64,000 nt of DNA from Pardosa pseudoannulata (GCA_032207245.1 CM063503.1:111418768-111482767); one strand, 5' to 3'; positions 40,790 through 57,366 are shown, numbered from the stretch's first letter. Notes: generated by a model from the sequence alone, not told the origin. Numbers and translations are program-made.

Positions 40790-42506
40790 TCGATTTTAAT
40801 TTTATATTTCTTTTAAGCATAACCAGCAACAAGAGTCTCAGAGAATTTTAAATATTAGATCATGCCCAATCACTTTTCCTGGAATGAAATGAGTATAAAA
40901 AATGCATGTTAAATAGTCAATATTGAAGTGCATTTGAGAAAATGTAGTACCAGGTCTTTTTTCTTTAAATTACCTTTGAAATTATCCAGAGAAGTGTTTT
41001 TCCTCCTCTTTTCGTAGATTCTTTTTGTAGACTAAAAGTATCTTAAATTATTTGTGACACTTATTAAAATTTTTCAAATGAAATTGCAGGAAAAATAAAC
41101 ATTTTTGAGGTACAATTCAGAGAATTACAAATATCGTTTCATTGTAACAATACTAATGATGTGTTCTGAGATGAACCTTTTTATAACCTCATATTAACTA
41201 CATACGCTCGGAGCTGCATTAGTCTTGTACTCAACACCATGTTACTTTTTATTGCAGAGGATATTTTTTCACTTTCATTTAATGTATTTTTGGAATTTTT
41301 CCATATTTGAAACGTAGAAATTAAATCTTATTTCGACACATCTTAATTACAATGACATGCACTTATCTCTCAAACTAAAACACTGAGTTGAAAATTAAAT
41401 AGCATTATCACAAATAAAGATTCCCAATCAATCATTTTGAAGGTAAACGTCTATTTTTAGATTAAAAATAATAATAATAATAATAATGCAAGAACGAATC
41501 ATTCTTTCTTTTGGCAGAGGCAAAGAAAAAGAAACAAGGAATAAGCGATGATATGGGGAAAGTAGGGAACAAGGAAAATGACATAGGATTAAAAGAAATC
41601 ATTATACTGATCAATGTCAAGTGGCTTTTATTATTTACCAAAAACACTTCACGATAAACTGGTTGTTAATCACTGATCTACAGCTAAGCTACGTATCCCA
41701 TAGCTTTACTGCTATGAAATTGATTCAAAACATGATGTGAGAGAATTATAAAAATACGACAAATATGAGGGAACATATTTTACCTTGGTCTAAGGTGTTT
41801 TCCATATTACCTCTGAAAATTTTGTTTGAACGATTAGTTTCTAAGCCTAATCTTGTTTGTAGAGTGTGTGAGTTCATAACAAATGAGAAATCTTTCTATA
41901 ACAGAGTAGTTGATACTGAACCAAATGATACAGCGTCTCATAAAATAATTAATTTGATATTTTCATCTAAGGTATACTTAATGTTTTAACTCCCAATGGT
42001 TTTCATCAGTTAATCAGATAATTTTACAAATCTAACTCTCCAATATATGTGACTTTACCCATAACAAATTCTTTTAATGATATTCAATATAATTTGGATT
42101 GAATTTTTTGTTTACCATAGCTTAGGTTACTGACACTACAGCTGAATATTTTTTTTTTTGAAAAATAAATAAATTGTTAATGCAAGCATTTAAACATTTA
42201 TAGATAATATTCATTCTTGTTTTTCCTATTTCATAAGCATTATGCCTCAAAACACATTGGGTATAAATCTATAATTATATTTTGTTAAAATAACATTTGT
42301 TTTTGTGGACCTAAATCATATTTTTTAAATATCCTATATCACTCTTTGTTTAGAAATAATATCTGTATATTTTCGTTTAGAGTTAGAATAGAAATTATCC
42401 AAGATCTTGGCATTGTATGTTGGACAAAATTAAACTTCAATAGTGAAGTTCTCAGACTCACAAAATCAGATAATATAAAGTTACAATTAAAACTACATGT
42501 TTTACA
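40790..42506. other. AT-rich intergenic sequence with (TAA)n
   Basis: A (TAA)n run lies at about 41466-41487. The open frame at 41765-41989 is Cys-containing but unrecognised and is probably chance. Confidence 0.5.
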
Positions 42507-42514
42507 ATCTATAG
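42507..42514. repeat. hAT target-site duplication, left
   Basis: ATCTATAG, identical to 45008-45015. Eight bases is the diagnostic length for hAT insertions. Confidence 0.93.
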
Positions 42515-45007
42515 CAGGGGTGGCCAAGCTCACTGATAGCCCGAGCCATTTTCCATAATTTGAAATTTTTTGAGAGCAGCAATTAAATATGTATTTAAAA
42601 GGTATGCAAAAATGGTATTAAAATTTTTTTTCTGAAATTATATTTATTGAAAATATATAAATAAAAGTACAAAATATGTGTATTTAATTTAAACATTAAA
42701 AATTACACATATTTATTTTACTTCTCTTCATAATTCTTTAAAATTTGGTGAATAATTAGTGACCGCACTTCTCACTAATTTTGAGAGATGCTGGTTAGTT
42801 AATACTGATCGGTATTTGGATTTCAGAATTTTAAAGCGGAATTAAATGATTCACATAAGGACGTTATTCCGAATATTGAAATAATTCGAAAAGTAGCCTT
42901 TTTAATTCAGGATACTTCTATTCTGGTACAAATTACCGAAATTCAGTAATCGGCGTAGACTTATATTTTAATTGTACAGCTTAATCATCTTTCATCCCCC
43001 TTAATTCTAATTCTTCAGATACTTTTGGGTCATAAATATATTGGAAATGGAAAACTCAGCTTGAATTATGTTAATTTCAAAGTGATTCAGAAAAAAATCA
43101 AGAGAAGATTTAAAATATTTCATGTCTTGAAATTTTGGAATTAAATAAATATTTCTTCTACCTTTTTTATATACTTGTTTAGTTTTCTTGTTTAATGTTG
43201 GGACAAATTCTTTTAATTCGAGAAAGTGACAAAAAGTTTCATTTTTAATGTGTTTTTTAAAAAAAAATTCAATTTAGTTTGGAAACTAAATATACACCGT
43301 GGGAGGTCAGATATTATATTATCTTTCTCCTGCAAATGTAAATTCAGTGTTTGCAAATGGGCCATGACATCAGTCAAAAATTCTTGTAAATACTTGTCAT
43401 CGTCTAATTCTGAACTGGTTATCTGCTTTTCTTTAAGAAATGCAGTTATCGGATCAAACAAATCTGTCAATCGATTTAATGCGTTGTAGCTAGACAATCA
43501 TTCAACAATCCAAAAGAAATTAATGTCATTTGGAAGTTCTTTACCCTTTAATTCTTCAAGGAAATTTTTGAATTGCCGATGATTTTTTGCATTGGTGCGA
43601 ATGTAATTTACAATGTGTAACACAGTCTTCATAACATCAGGATATTTAAAATATTTTGTAACAAGATGTGCTTGGTGAATTATACAGTGAATTGGTATGA
43701 ACTGTAGAATTTGTGATTCATCTCTTAAAAGTGCAATAAGACAATTTTAACCAGCATTGACTGAGCTCCATCAGTTGCAATGCTTAAAAGTTTACTTAGA
43801 GGCACTTCAAAAGTTTTCATTATGGAATCCAATGTATTTTTAATATCGACAGCGGGTTGATTCTTGAAGTGCAATTAAGTCTAATAATTCTTCTTTAACA
43901 AGGAAATCAGTTGAAAAAAACGTATGAAAACGGCCAATTGCGGAAGATCTGTGATATCTGTCGATTCGTCAAGCGCTAAGCTGAATGCAATACAGTTCAT
44001 CAAATCATTTTTTAAATTATATTCAAGATATGTATTCAGTGCAGTTATGCGTTTTTCGACTGTGTGTCTCCAGATAGGAATTTGTGAAACAAATTTGTGC
44101 ATGCTGCATTATTTGAATCTAAAATTTAATGAACAACCAAGCTTTTTTAATAAACTCTCCCTCTCCATACGGAGTTTTGCACGAGCAATATTCCAGGCAA
44201 TAATTGCCTTCAGTCACATTATTAGTTTGATTGCTAAAGGTCATCAAAATTGACTTTTGTATATTTAAATTTGATTTTAAAGAAGCAAGTATATCTGATC
44301 TTAATTTGGAATTTTGTGGATATTGATTAGAAAACTCAGAATGAGTGGTTCCATAATGTAGACGTAAATTCCTAGCTTTATAATTTTTGACCTTACAATC
44401 ACATATAACGCTTAATGCTTTTTCGTTATTGTCAATAAAAAAGACATTCTCGTCCCACTCATTAATAAAACTTCTTTTTTTTTAATTTTCGTTCTCTGTC
44501 GTCATATTTTTAAAAAAACTGGAAATAAATAAAAAAAAAATTAGAAAATACAAGTTTTGTGTTATTGAAACAATAACAACACGTGTTACATCCTATGATA
44601 CAAATTATAGTTAACTTACCAAAAATTCCAGTTTACAAACTATATCCGTAGCGAAAGTGATGCAAATTGTTTCTTCCAGAGCACAATGTCAACTATCCGT
44701 TGCAATGAAAGTTTACAAAATCAAAATTGTTCTGTAGTCGGTCGATTACGCCACAGTTTATGCTCGTTCATGCAGTTTTTGATGAGTTATATCATTCTTA
44801 ACTTGAATGGAAATGAAATTTGTTATAACGCTGCACTTTCATATTTATTGTCAGTAATTTAATAGACATTTTGAAACATATACGGAACAATAATAATTTT
44901 TTAACTATAATAACAGAAAAATAAAAAGGGAACTTAGGTACATTTATCGAGAGCCACAAATATTCCTTCAAGAACCGCATGTGGCTCTGGAGATGCCCGC
45001 CCCCCTG
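42515..45007 (-). mobile_element. hAT transposon, near full length, inactive
   Basis: This 2,493-bp element is bounded by perfect 8-bp duplications. The left end reads CAGGGGTGGCCAAGCTC; the right end, complemented, reads CAGGGGGGCGGGCATCTCC. Terminal repeats are short (CAGGGG plus partial matches). Both ends carry remnants of the 'GAGCCACATG' subterminal motif typical of hAT elements related to GTF2IRD2/ZBED-type genes. The interior is a single decayed transposase gene on the minus strand. The sharp boundaries suggest moderate age; the frameshifts mean it is not autonomous. Confidence 0.93.
42740..44505 (-). pseudogene. hAT transposase pseudogene, GTF2IRD2/ZBED-like
   Basis: Reading the minus strand from an ATG at 44505, a frame break at a nine-A run (44474-44482) precedes the N-terminal segment. 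That segment has FINEWDENVFF, then a BED-like finger region with CDC and LRLHYGTTH. Further on, 43881-44102 holds LALDESTDITD, with the first catalytic Asp, followed by QLAVFIR. Near 43755-43795 is SIATDGA, the usual site of the second Asp. At 43213-43497 comes ALNRL, FLKEK and LQTLNLHLQEKDN, matching the helical insertion of this family. Near 42740-42810 TNQHLSKLVRSA is the C-terminal dimerisation end. Domain order is complete, but multiple frameshifts and stops prevent an enzyme. A host-domesticated gene would not look so broken. Confidence 0.88.
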
Positions 45008-45015
45008 ATCTATAG
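45008..45015. repeat. hAT target-site duplication, right
   Basis: ATCTATAG, an exact copy of 42507-42514. Confidence 0.93.
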
Positions 45016-48000
45016 AATCAAGCTTAAAAACCTATAGTCTCAAAATAATACATTAGATTTTTCTTCTTTGAAAATGGAAAAATATGTAACATACTGTAAA
45101 AATAGAACCCATGTACAACAGTTTTTCTTACATTTTAACTATAGTGGTTATAAAAATATAATAAAATTGTTACAGCATTTTATGAACTCTAAATATTCCA
45201 TTTATCAAATTTAGTTGAGAACGATGTGACCAATGTTATATTGGAACAACTGAATTTTATTTTAAAACTACTAAAATTCTTAATTGCATACAAAAAATTA
45301 TTCAGCTATAACCTCTTCTACTAGTGTAAAATCTAATAGAGGCTTTAATATGTTAAATAATCTTTAATAAGATTAGTTTGCAAGAAGTTGGCACGAAATA
45401 AAATGTAATTGCTCATCAATCAGTTTAAATAATTTTCCAAGTGCGTCCTCTAATAATTTTCTTACCCTTCGTTTCAAGAGCACTTGTCTTTAACGACATA
45501 TATTTTTTTTTCTTATTAAATGCTGAAAACTAAAAAGTTAATGTAGCCGTATCATATCTGGGATAACTAATTAAGAAAAAATCGTTGGAAATCCTTGAGC
45601 GAGAATATTTGTTTAATATGACTTATTGTTTAATTTTTATTCCAAACAAATTTTATTTTAAACGCTTTAATTTCAATTTTCAGGCAGAAATGGAATTACT
45701 TTTTTTAACTAGGATATTATTTTATATAGACATCTTAATTTAATTTTGTTCTGACAATTATAGATTTTTAATAAACATTTTATTGAAAGATCCAGTTTAA
45801 AATATATTGAGTTTAACAGTAAAATTACTCTATTTTTCACAGAATTACAGAAGAGATATTTAATGCCTGTAATGAAGACTAAATATAAATCAACCAACGC
45901 GATATTCCTAAATAAAGTATGAATCTCATTTAATCGCTTTCCTCACAGACAGCAATTAAATAATGCTTCTATAATATTATACTTAAAAAAATTTTATTGT
46001 AGTAGTGTAGCATAACGTGAAACATGAGTAACCATTTCTACAGTGGAATTTAAACATATAAACTCCTGAAGCGAAAAATGTAGTACCTATTGTTATTTAT
46101 TACAGTACAATAAAAACTCAGATAATCAATAGTTATGAGGAATTATATACATAATTGGTTATCTTTTTATTTGAGTATTTAATGGATTATAACCCGAGAC
46201 TTATTCATGAAAAATATTTGTTTAAGGAAAGACCTTCAAAATTTTCCCACAAGTCTTTCGACTTGTTTAACAACCCCAAATCTCTCATTTCACCTAATTT
46301 CTTTCTTTCAAAATTTCAAATTTTTCTAAAACACGGCTATGGTATTCAAGTAAAGATTAAACTCTAAAATACATTTTCCAACATTGTGTTAAATAGATTC
46401 TACTGGTATTCCTTAAATGCTGTTCAAATTGTGAAGTACAGTTTTTCATTGATATTTTACAAAATGCGCACATTATATCGTGAGTTTTCATTACTGCAGT
46501 AGTTATTTAAAAATAGAAAAATACTGATGATTTAATCTAAAATAAATTTCTGTAAAATGGTCTAATAATATAGTCACTTTTTTGAAAAAACTCACAATTT
46601 TAAGAAGATTTGTACTTAGCTGCAAATGGAACAAATTGGAAAAAAAATTAATTGTAACTATTTTAACTTACTAAATATATATAATCGGGTTTAACGTATA
46701 TAATTTGGTTTAAAAGTAAATAACTGATTTATCTGATTTACACACTAATTTGATAATCCAATATGTGTTCCTTTTTCGGTAGCATAAAGTAGAAAAAACT
46801 CTGAAGTGTATATTATATTTGCTCAAAAATATATATTTTTAATAAATCATGATGTTGTTTTTCTGGATATAACAAGATACACTAGTGAAATGCTACTAGT
46901 ATCTTAAAATTGAAACTATCATGCATTACCACAATAATTACAAAGTCTGCAAGTACTTTCACAATTAAAGAAAAAGGAAATCTAGTTACACAAATAAAGC
47001 AAGGATTCGTAGATTAGATCAGTGAAAAAAAGAGAACAGTTGTCTCAAAGAACTGGTGGAAGATAATTCCTTTGTGACAGATTAAGAGTACCATGGAATG
47101 TTTCCTGATAAAATGAGCCCTAAAGAAGGGTGTAGTTTATTTACACTGAAGGTTGATAAAATTGTTTCGTGCTTTTAATTAGATTATTGCGAATATAAAT
47201 TTCATTCTTCATTACTTTCAAATCATTAAGTAATTACGACTAAATGAGAAACTGTAATTTAGAAGTGTGAGGAATGAAAAGACAGGTGAAAGTAAATAAT
47301 TAAATTTATCATTTGAAACTTTGATCAAAGAGCATTTCGGAAATCTTAAAAATTAAATTTACTTAGAAGAATAGTAGTATTAGGTACAATAAATATATTT
47401 TGCACACACTGGCAGAATTTATCATTATATCAGTATATCATTAGCTAATTATATGTTCAAATTTTTAAAATGTTGATTACTGAAATTTATGCACTTATAA
47501 GTTTTAAATTAAAATTTATAACACAACATAATTTTCTCTATTTAAATTGTTTTGTTAAAATACTACAGTAAAAATCTCAAATTTTATTTAAAGTTTCCAT
47601 TAGAACCATAATATTTTACAGATAATGACAAATATTAAAAATGGTAATCAAACCTATTTTCTTAAGCACTGTCCGGAAATTACTGTATCTTTAAAACTTT
47701 GATGCAATTTATCCAGAAAAAAGTAAAGAGGAATTTGTATTCAAAAATATTTATCTTGCTTAAAATTTTCCTAAAGATACTAAAAATAATAGACTACCGA
47801 AATTTTCAGGACAGTTTGCTATACATGAGTATCCTTGCTCTAAAATTAAATGTATAATCTCCTAAAATTAAATGTGTTTATTAGTATATAGAAGTCGAAT
47901 TTTAAGCATATTTTCCGTTTTAAAAAAGTGTCTAAATATTGTAAAATTTGTGAAATACTTCATTTTGCAAGGAATTATGAAAACATAAATCAGAAATTTG

Positions 48001-48255
48001 AAATACATAACATTTACTTTAAAACATCAATTTTATTTTTGAAAAATAGCAAATTTTATAAGCTGATAAAAACCTATGATTAAAACATATTCAATGCATC
48101 ACATCCTTATTTAAAAATATGGTTGAACATATGCCCCTCAGTGCAACACTATTATATTTTTATTCCGTTAAACCACAGATAAATTATACTTAATACACAA
48201 TATATAATTTTGTCCATAAAAATGCTTAAGAAATCTATATTTCTCATACGGATTC
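45016..48255. other. AT-rich intergenic sequence
   Basis: No gene or recognisable element is seen in 3.2 kb. Confidence 0.5.
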
Positions 48256-48578
<323 letters not shown>

Positions 48579-49169
48579 CTAGAGAGAGATAGAAATATAG
48601 ATGTGTGTGTCTTTATTTCCAAGATGTGGTATATACAACAATGCATTTAGTTTTATGTGCATAAATCCATTAAAACTTAAAAAATTTTTAATCGCATGAT
48701 GTACGTTTGCCAACTTTTACAACAGGCTTAGTTCATATTCTTTAACTTGATACACGTTTAATTAAAATGGTCCATTTTAAGTAACATAGAGAAACTGCCT
48801 CAAAACTTCTAATTATATCAGTATTCTAAGACCTTCCTTTCTTTTTAATGGTTTTAATCAAGTGTCATTACACAATGAATATTTCGACTGTTCTAAATAT
48901 ATCATTATTTATAGTTATGATCTGATAGAGTATTACATTATTTAAAGGTAATCTTTATTTAAAATTTAAGGGTATTTTTATAAATTAGTTCAAAGCTATA
49001 AACGAGATTGAAAGAATAGCATTGATGATTGATGCGAAATATTTTGGTGATCAAAGGAATATTTTTTCTGCAAAAAGTTCAAAGCTAGTTCTAAGAATAT
49101 GATGCAAAAATACATAAGTTCATACTTAATATAATAGTTTTAATTTACTTTAAAGTTCATACACACATG

Positions 49170-49172
<3 letters not shown>
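48579..49172. other. AT-rich intergenic sequence
   Basis: Nothing recognisable is seen. Confidence 0.5.
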
Positions 49173-49254
<82 letters not shown>

Positions 49255-49274
49255 TATATATATATATATATATA
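49173..49274. repeat. (TA)n microsatellite
   Basis: About 100 bp of (TA)n with one AATTATA break. Confidence 0.95.
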
Positions 49275-49346
49275 GGGGGTGTATTTACCTAAATAAAGTG
49301 AAATTGCTATAAGATAAATAAAAATTGATAGTAAACCTAAACAAAT

Positions 49347-49598
49347 TTAACCCCTTAACGCATTTGCCCGTGTCTGACACGGGCGAAATTCAAATTAAGC
49401 ATGTAATAAAATCGTTTACACTTTGTTTGTATAACAACTTTTTTATATACTTTTTACTCTTTCCAAGCTCCCTAGTCACCCCCAAAACTGAAACTGCAAA
49501 AAATAACTTACATTGTACCTATATATTCCTTTTCTGTGAAGAAAATATGTCATATTTTGTAATTTTTTCTAAACCAAACTCGTGCTTTAAGGGGTTAA
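49347..49598. mobile_element. piggyBac-like MITE, TTAA-flanked
   Basis: TTAA at 49347-49350 and 49595-49598 bracket 244 bp. The left end is CCCCTTAACGCA and the complemented right end CCCCTTAAAGCA. Just inside the left end is a 19-bp palindrome, GCCCGTGTCTGACACGGGC, in the same place as the ATGACGAG palindrome in the 16405 element. No transposase remains. It is a short non-autonomous member of the piggyBac group. Confidence 0.82.
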
Positions 49599-52387
49599 AG
49601 GACTCTAGAACTAAATAGGAAACTTCAGATATCATGAAATGTATTGTAATAAAATTAAAAAGAAAAAAGTTCCCTTTGTTTGAGATATACATTTGAAGTA
49701 TAAATTGCAAGGGTAGTTTATTTTTAAAAATTTAAATAAATTAGTCTATTCAAATACTTCTGTAATTCTTGGGAAAATGTTTTTCTCAAAATTATTTTAG
49801 AACCATTAATATAAATGAAGTTGCACTTAATTTATCATACATAAATTGAATAAATAAATAAATAAATGTTTTTACCGAAATTACAATGTTAATAATCAGT
49901 AAAATTATTTATGCATTTTATATTAGTAATGCATACATGTATTTTAGTAAATACAGATGCATTTATTCTTTATACTTAAAAAAATTTACTAAGTATACGT
50001 TCTGAGTCATTTACAAATTGATGTAGTTTTTGTAAAATGAATTATTAATATGTTTTAATTGAAACCTTTAAGACAATTTTAAGTAACCTTTTTTTTTTAC
50101 TTGAAACCTTTAAGACAATTAGTCTAAAATAATTTTGAGAAAAATTAAATTTTATTTTACAGTGGAATTTTATATTACCATACAACTTAAACTAAAGTAA
50201 TCTAAAATATACATTCTATGGAATTAATTAATTTTATAGAAGTCGTTTTGATGTATAAATTTTCAAAACTCGAATAATGTGAAGAAATGTAGAAATAGAA
50301 TGAATTAGAACTAATCAGTCATTAAAAAACTTAAATGTTTAACTGTCTGAAAGATAGTTCATTTTACAGATAGTACATCTATACAAACACAGTAAAAAAT
50401 ATAAGCTAATTTAGCTATTAGAATGTTTTTAATTTTACGAACTTGGATATAACATATGGTTTTAAGTTATTTTATATTAATTGTTATGAATTTTATTATA
50501 ATCTATTAAAATGCATAATTTAGATATTTTAATATAAATGTTGAAACAGGCTTTAAGTACCTCACAAATTATTGTATAATTATATTAAGTAATTAAAAAC
50601 CTATGATTTATTTAAAAAGATGTAATTTTAGCTGCTTTAAGATTAATGTAGAAAATATAAGACTCCCATAAGCCTTTCTTTTCTATTAACATTCACTCGT
50701 TTTTACAATGTAGCATACACCCAAGGTGTTTGTGTCAAAAACAACATATATTGTTTTTTTTTCATTTTTATTGAACTTCATTTCTTATTTACATATTAGT
50801 AACTCAAATATTTATCCAGCTATCATTTTAAATATCCTATTTAAATAATTTATGCATATTATTTGCCATTGTCTTTCTGGTTAGGTTTTAAAACCATAAG
50901 GGATTATAAATTTAGAAATCTGCTCTATGAGTACAAAATAAAAAGTCTCTAATTCAACCGTTTACCTCAGACAAATTAATTCAAATCCTTAAATACATTC
51001 ACAACGTATTTCCACTATTTTTTGGAATCATTTATTCTTACATCCACAAAAATATGCACCCGTGTATATTATTCTCTCCTTTAATAAAGTAAGATTATAT
51101 ACTGGATAAAAATAAATTTGTATTATTTACCTCATATCCAATAATACAAATTTGTACTTTTTTTGTATAGAACTTTGAAAAGAAAAATGTCTATTTCCGG
51201 TGTCTTGATAAAGGGGGAACTCAGTAGCAGGTTCACAAGTTTATACTCGATATTTTTTAGACGAAAGAAATCAAATAATATGTAACGACAATAAAAAAAA
51301 AGCTCAAATACATTGTCACTCCAATGAAAACTGAATATGATGATGAAAATTATTGCCCTCATCTTTATTTCCATTGAGTAGTCCACATAGGTTAAAATTG
51401 TTTCAAATAAATTATGGCCTACAATGTTTATTTAAAGCAGAACTACCATTTAATACAGATAATTACTTTTTCCTGAATATTTACTAAAGAAAACAAAGGA
51501 ACAATATTGAAAAATACTTAAAAAAACAAATCTACCAATGTAAAACTTGCTGTGGGTCGAAAAAATCCTAAACCTAAAACATGATAAATCACAAATAAAT
51601 AGCAGGCAAAGTTTAAAGTAAAGAAAAATTTTCCCCAAAATCAAAGTAAATTTACATCAAATTTGAATCATAGGCTTGAAATAAGAAAGATAAATAAGGA
51701 ATGAAAGCTTCTACGTAAATAACTATTGAAATATGAAAACACAGCAATTTCAAATATTGTATATTTCTGTAGAGAATTTAGAATAATAATTTAAAGTTTT
51801 TAAACCTTTAGATATTTTGACCGCATTTAAAATAAGTAGTCCTTCTTAAGTACTTAATTAAAATAAGTTGTACAGATTGAAATTTTAATAACACATAAAG
51901 GATAAAAAGCCAATTAAAAATAATAATGACAACTAATACATAATAAAGACAATTAGTAATAAAAACACTTCATATGTATTAAAAGAAAAAAAGTATAGAA
52001 TTACATATAATATCTATAGTAAAAAAATACAAAATAGAAAAACGTAAACAATAACAGTATTTTATGTCAGTACTGGGATTTTCTTAGATAGTTAATTTTT
52101 TAAAAATATTATTTTAATAAAGTCCTTTTTTATACAATTGAAATTAATAAAATAATGTTTTTAAATCATTTGAACTTTTACTAAATTCCTTTTCTTTATT
52201 AAAATTTCTTAAAAGAGAATAATTTATTAGATTGAAATTTTTTCAACAAAGTTTAATTCACCTGCATGATCAAATACTATAATTCTCTTATAAAATTCTA
52301 TAGAGTTGCATAGTCTTCAATACAAATTATATTACATTAAAATTATTTCATGTCATAAATATGTTAAGACTTTTAATCTGCAATTAA
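49599..52387. other. AT-rich intergenic sequence
   Basis: No gene is seen. An (AAAT)n run lies at about 49848-49867, and a 20-bp direct repeat (TTGAAACCTTTAAGACAATT) at 50059-50078 and 50101-50120. Confidence 0.5.
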
Positions 52388-55589
<3,202 letters not shown>

Positions 55590-55790
55590 TGCTTTTGTGT
55601 GTGTTATCATTGAGAAGGCAAAAATGCCAGCATCAATAAAGCCGGGCCTGCGCACCAGCGGTGGAGCTGCATCTCATTTCGAATTTGGCGGGTCGTGTGT
55701 GATTATGAGAACGTGGGCGTGGCCATTCGGTGTGTCAGTAGCGATGCAAAAGAGCCGCGGGGATGTTCATGAAGTAGCAGCTTAGTTAAG

Positions 55791-55808
55791 AGAGAGAGAA
55801 GAGAGAGC
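55791..55808. promoter_or_regulatory. GAGA tract
   Basis: An AG-repeat stretch in the island resembles GAGA-factor sites of arthropod promoters. Function is inferred from motif and position only. Confidence 0.4.
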
Positions 55809-56074
55809 CTGCTCCGGACTCTTTGCCGGACTCTCCGGCGAGAAGATATCCCAGCTAGCAGTGCGGACTGCGGAAGATTGCGCGGCGGCAGTGCGCGCGG
55901 GCCGTTTGAAATCGATTGGATTCGCTGGCCGTGAGTCGGGGCCGTGTTTAGGGGGCGCTGAAGTCGACCGCGATCGCGAGCCCGATTGGGATCGATCCTC
56001 AGTCCTGCTCCTTCTTCCCCCAGTCGCTGGCACGGCCTCGCATCGGAATCTGGGCTGGGGTGAAGGGCTCGCGA

Positions 56075-56110
56075 ATGGGTATGCTGCGGCATTACCTGGC
56101 TGGCTGGTAG
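56075..56110 (+). other. Upstream open reading frame 1
   Basis: ATGGGTATG... codes 11 residues and stops at TAG, 107 bp before the main ATG. If the transcript starts upstream of it, the frame could lower translation of the main protein. Its coding value is doubtful. Confidence 0.35.
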
Positions 56111-56202
56111 GAAAACTTTCGCAACGCGCACGGCCTGCTCTGCTGGTCCACAAACTGGACCTTCCCTCACTTCCAGCGTATCTCGATATTCGGTCACGAT
56201 CC

Positions 56203-56211
56203 ATGGCGTAG
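56203..56211 (+). other. Minimal upstream frame, ATG GCG TAG
   Basis: A two-codon frame lies 6 bp (56211 to 56217) before the main ATG and out of frame with it. G at +4 but T at -3 gives a moderate start context. Such minimal frames can stall or delay initiation. Confidence 0.4.
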
Positions 56212-56216
56212 CCAAT

Positions 56217-56308
56217 ATGAAAGAGGGGATGATCGCTTCGTTGATGCTTTGTGTTTTGCTTTTCCTGGCCCCTGCACTCAGAAATCAAGGGACTGTCGCC
56301 GCTTCTGG
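56217..56308 (+). CDS. First coding exon of a secreted or membrane protein (signal peptide)
   Basis: The ATG at 56217 has A at -3 and opens a 30-codon exon that ends in phase 2 at a strong donor, GG|GTAAGA. Without splicing the frame would stop at once (TAA within the donor). The peptide has a short charged start (MKEG), then a hydrophobic core at residues 5-21 (MIASLMLCVLLFLAPAL), then polar residues and a small-residue site near TVAAS. This is a typical cleavable signal peptide for entry to the secretory pathway. A first exon holding only a signal peptide, under a CpG-rich promoter and before a long intron, is common for receptors, adhesion proteins and ligand-gated channels. The mature protein lies outside what I can identify, so no name is given. 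The downstream Met-5 is an alternative start. It is the only host exon I trust in the window. Confidence 0.65.
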
Positions 56309-56314
56309 GTAAGA
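56309..56314 (+). promoter_or_regulatory. Splice donor of exon 1
   Basis: GTAAGA after CTGG closely matches the consensus 5' splice site and interrupts the frame just before an in-frame stop. Confidence 0.65.
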
Positions 56315-57366
56315 AAATCTTTTCTTTCCAATCTACCATGCTTTTTTGCACATGCTTCCCCCCACCTTCGTATACTCATGTAAACAAACACGAAATAAAC
56401 CTCATGCCTGCCCTATTATATTAATCTATTTTTCGCTAACTCTGTATGTCTATGTAAGTTGCTGCTTTGTATCATTTATAGTTCACTAATGTAAACAACA
56501 TTTTCTAATTATACCTTATGATACAGAGTTAGTAGTGTCATGATGTAAATCCGCTACAATGTATCACTTTCAACAAATCGTATTAACTATAAATGTAGCT
56601 TAAATAAACATGCCTGGAATACGGGTGTAATCCAGGTGGCATATTTGTAGTGTAACACTTATATATGTAGATATATCTCCATATAATCTATATATAGATA
56701 CATTGATATAAAATGTTCGTTTCCCCTAATGGGACTTTCGTATTTACTTATGTCATTTTATTTATAAACTGATATATGTAAAGTTATTTTGACTAACATA
56801 ACTAAATATTCTAACGTGCACTGTAGATATATGTAAGATACGAATGAATTTGTAATTATGTCGATGGTTTAAAGCTATATGTTTTTCTTCTTTCCATAGT
56901 CACGATTTTGTTTCGGTTAACTTGTTAAAGTAATATTATGTTTATGAACTTTAAAAAAACATTTGAATTTCGAGGTTAATCTGTTAACACTGATATGTTT
57001 TAAAATTTTAAACTTAATAGATAAAGTTGAGAAAGATGTTTTGCCATTAAGCTTTAACGGAAAAAAAGGAATTATTTTTGTACATTTTTAAAAAAATAAT
57101 TTATTTGACATTTTCATAGTATTTTAAATCAATTACTTAATACTACTTTTTTGATACCTTTTGAGCAAAATTTTACGTTTCCATACTGAAATGGAGACCG
57201 TACCTATGTATTTGAAAAAGAAATTAAACATTTAAGTTTAATATTAATCCGGAAAATTTAGTAAAATTATACACAGTCTAAATTTTGTTTCAATGTATAT
57301 AAGGCAAAACCATAGCCAATCAGTTTTTACCCATAAAAACTTGTTACAGTGTTCAACGTTAAAACA

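Larger units (their letters stand above)
55590..56320 (+). promoter_or_regulatory. CpG-rich promoter island and 5' leader
   Basis: By hand count 55681-56220 contains about fifty CpG dinucleotides in 540 bp, against roughly none or one per 60 bp elsewhere. GC content rises to about 60 percent at 55850-56000. No TATA box is obvious, which suits a broad CpG-type promoter. The island ends in a signal-peptide exon with a splice donor, so I read it as the promoter and 5' untranslated leader of a plus-strand gene. The start site cannot be fixed. Open frames on both strands here reflect GC content. Confidence 0.75.

Noticed and set aside
43924..44253. 109-codon plus-strand frame inside the hAT element
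   Set aside because: It is the shadow of the minus-strand transposase, which carries the DESTD region.
55861..56211. 116-codon plus-strand frame ending at the minimal upstream ATG
   Set aside because: It has no ATG before its last two codons, and its Arg/Ala/Gly-rich content follows from CpG composition. It is best read as 5' leader.
55703..56351. Minus-strand open frames of 170 and 189 codons in the CpG island
   Set aside because: Stops are rare in GC-rich DNA. There is no domain or start context, and the plus-strand signal-peptide exon explains the region better.
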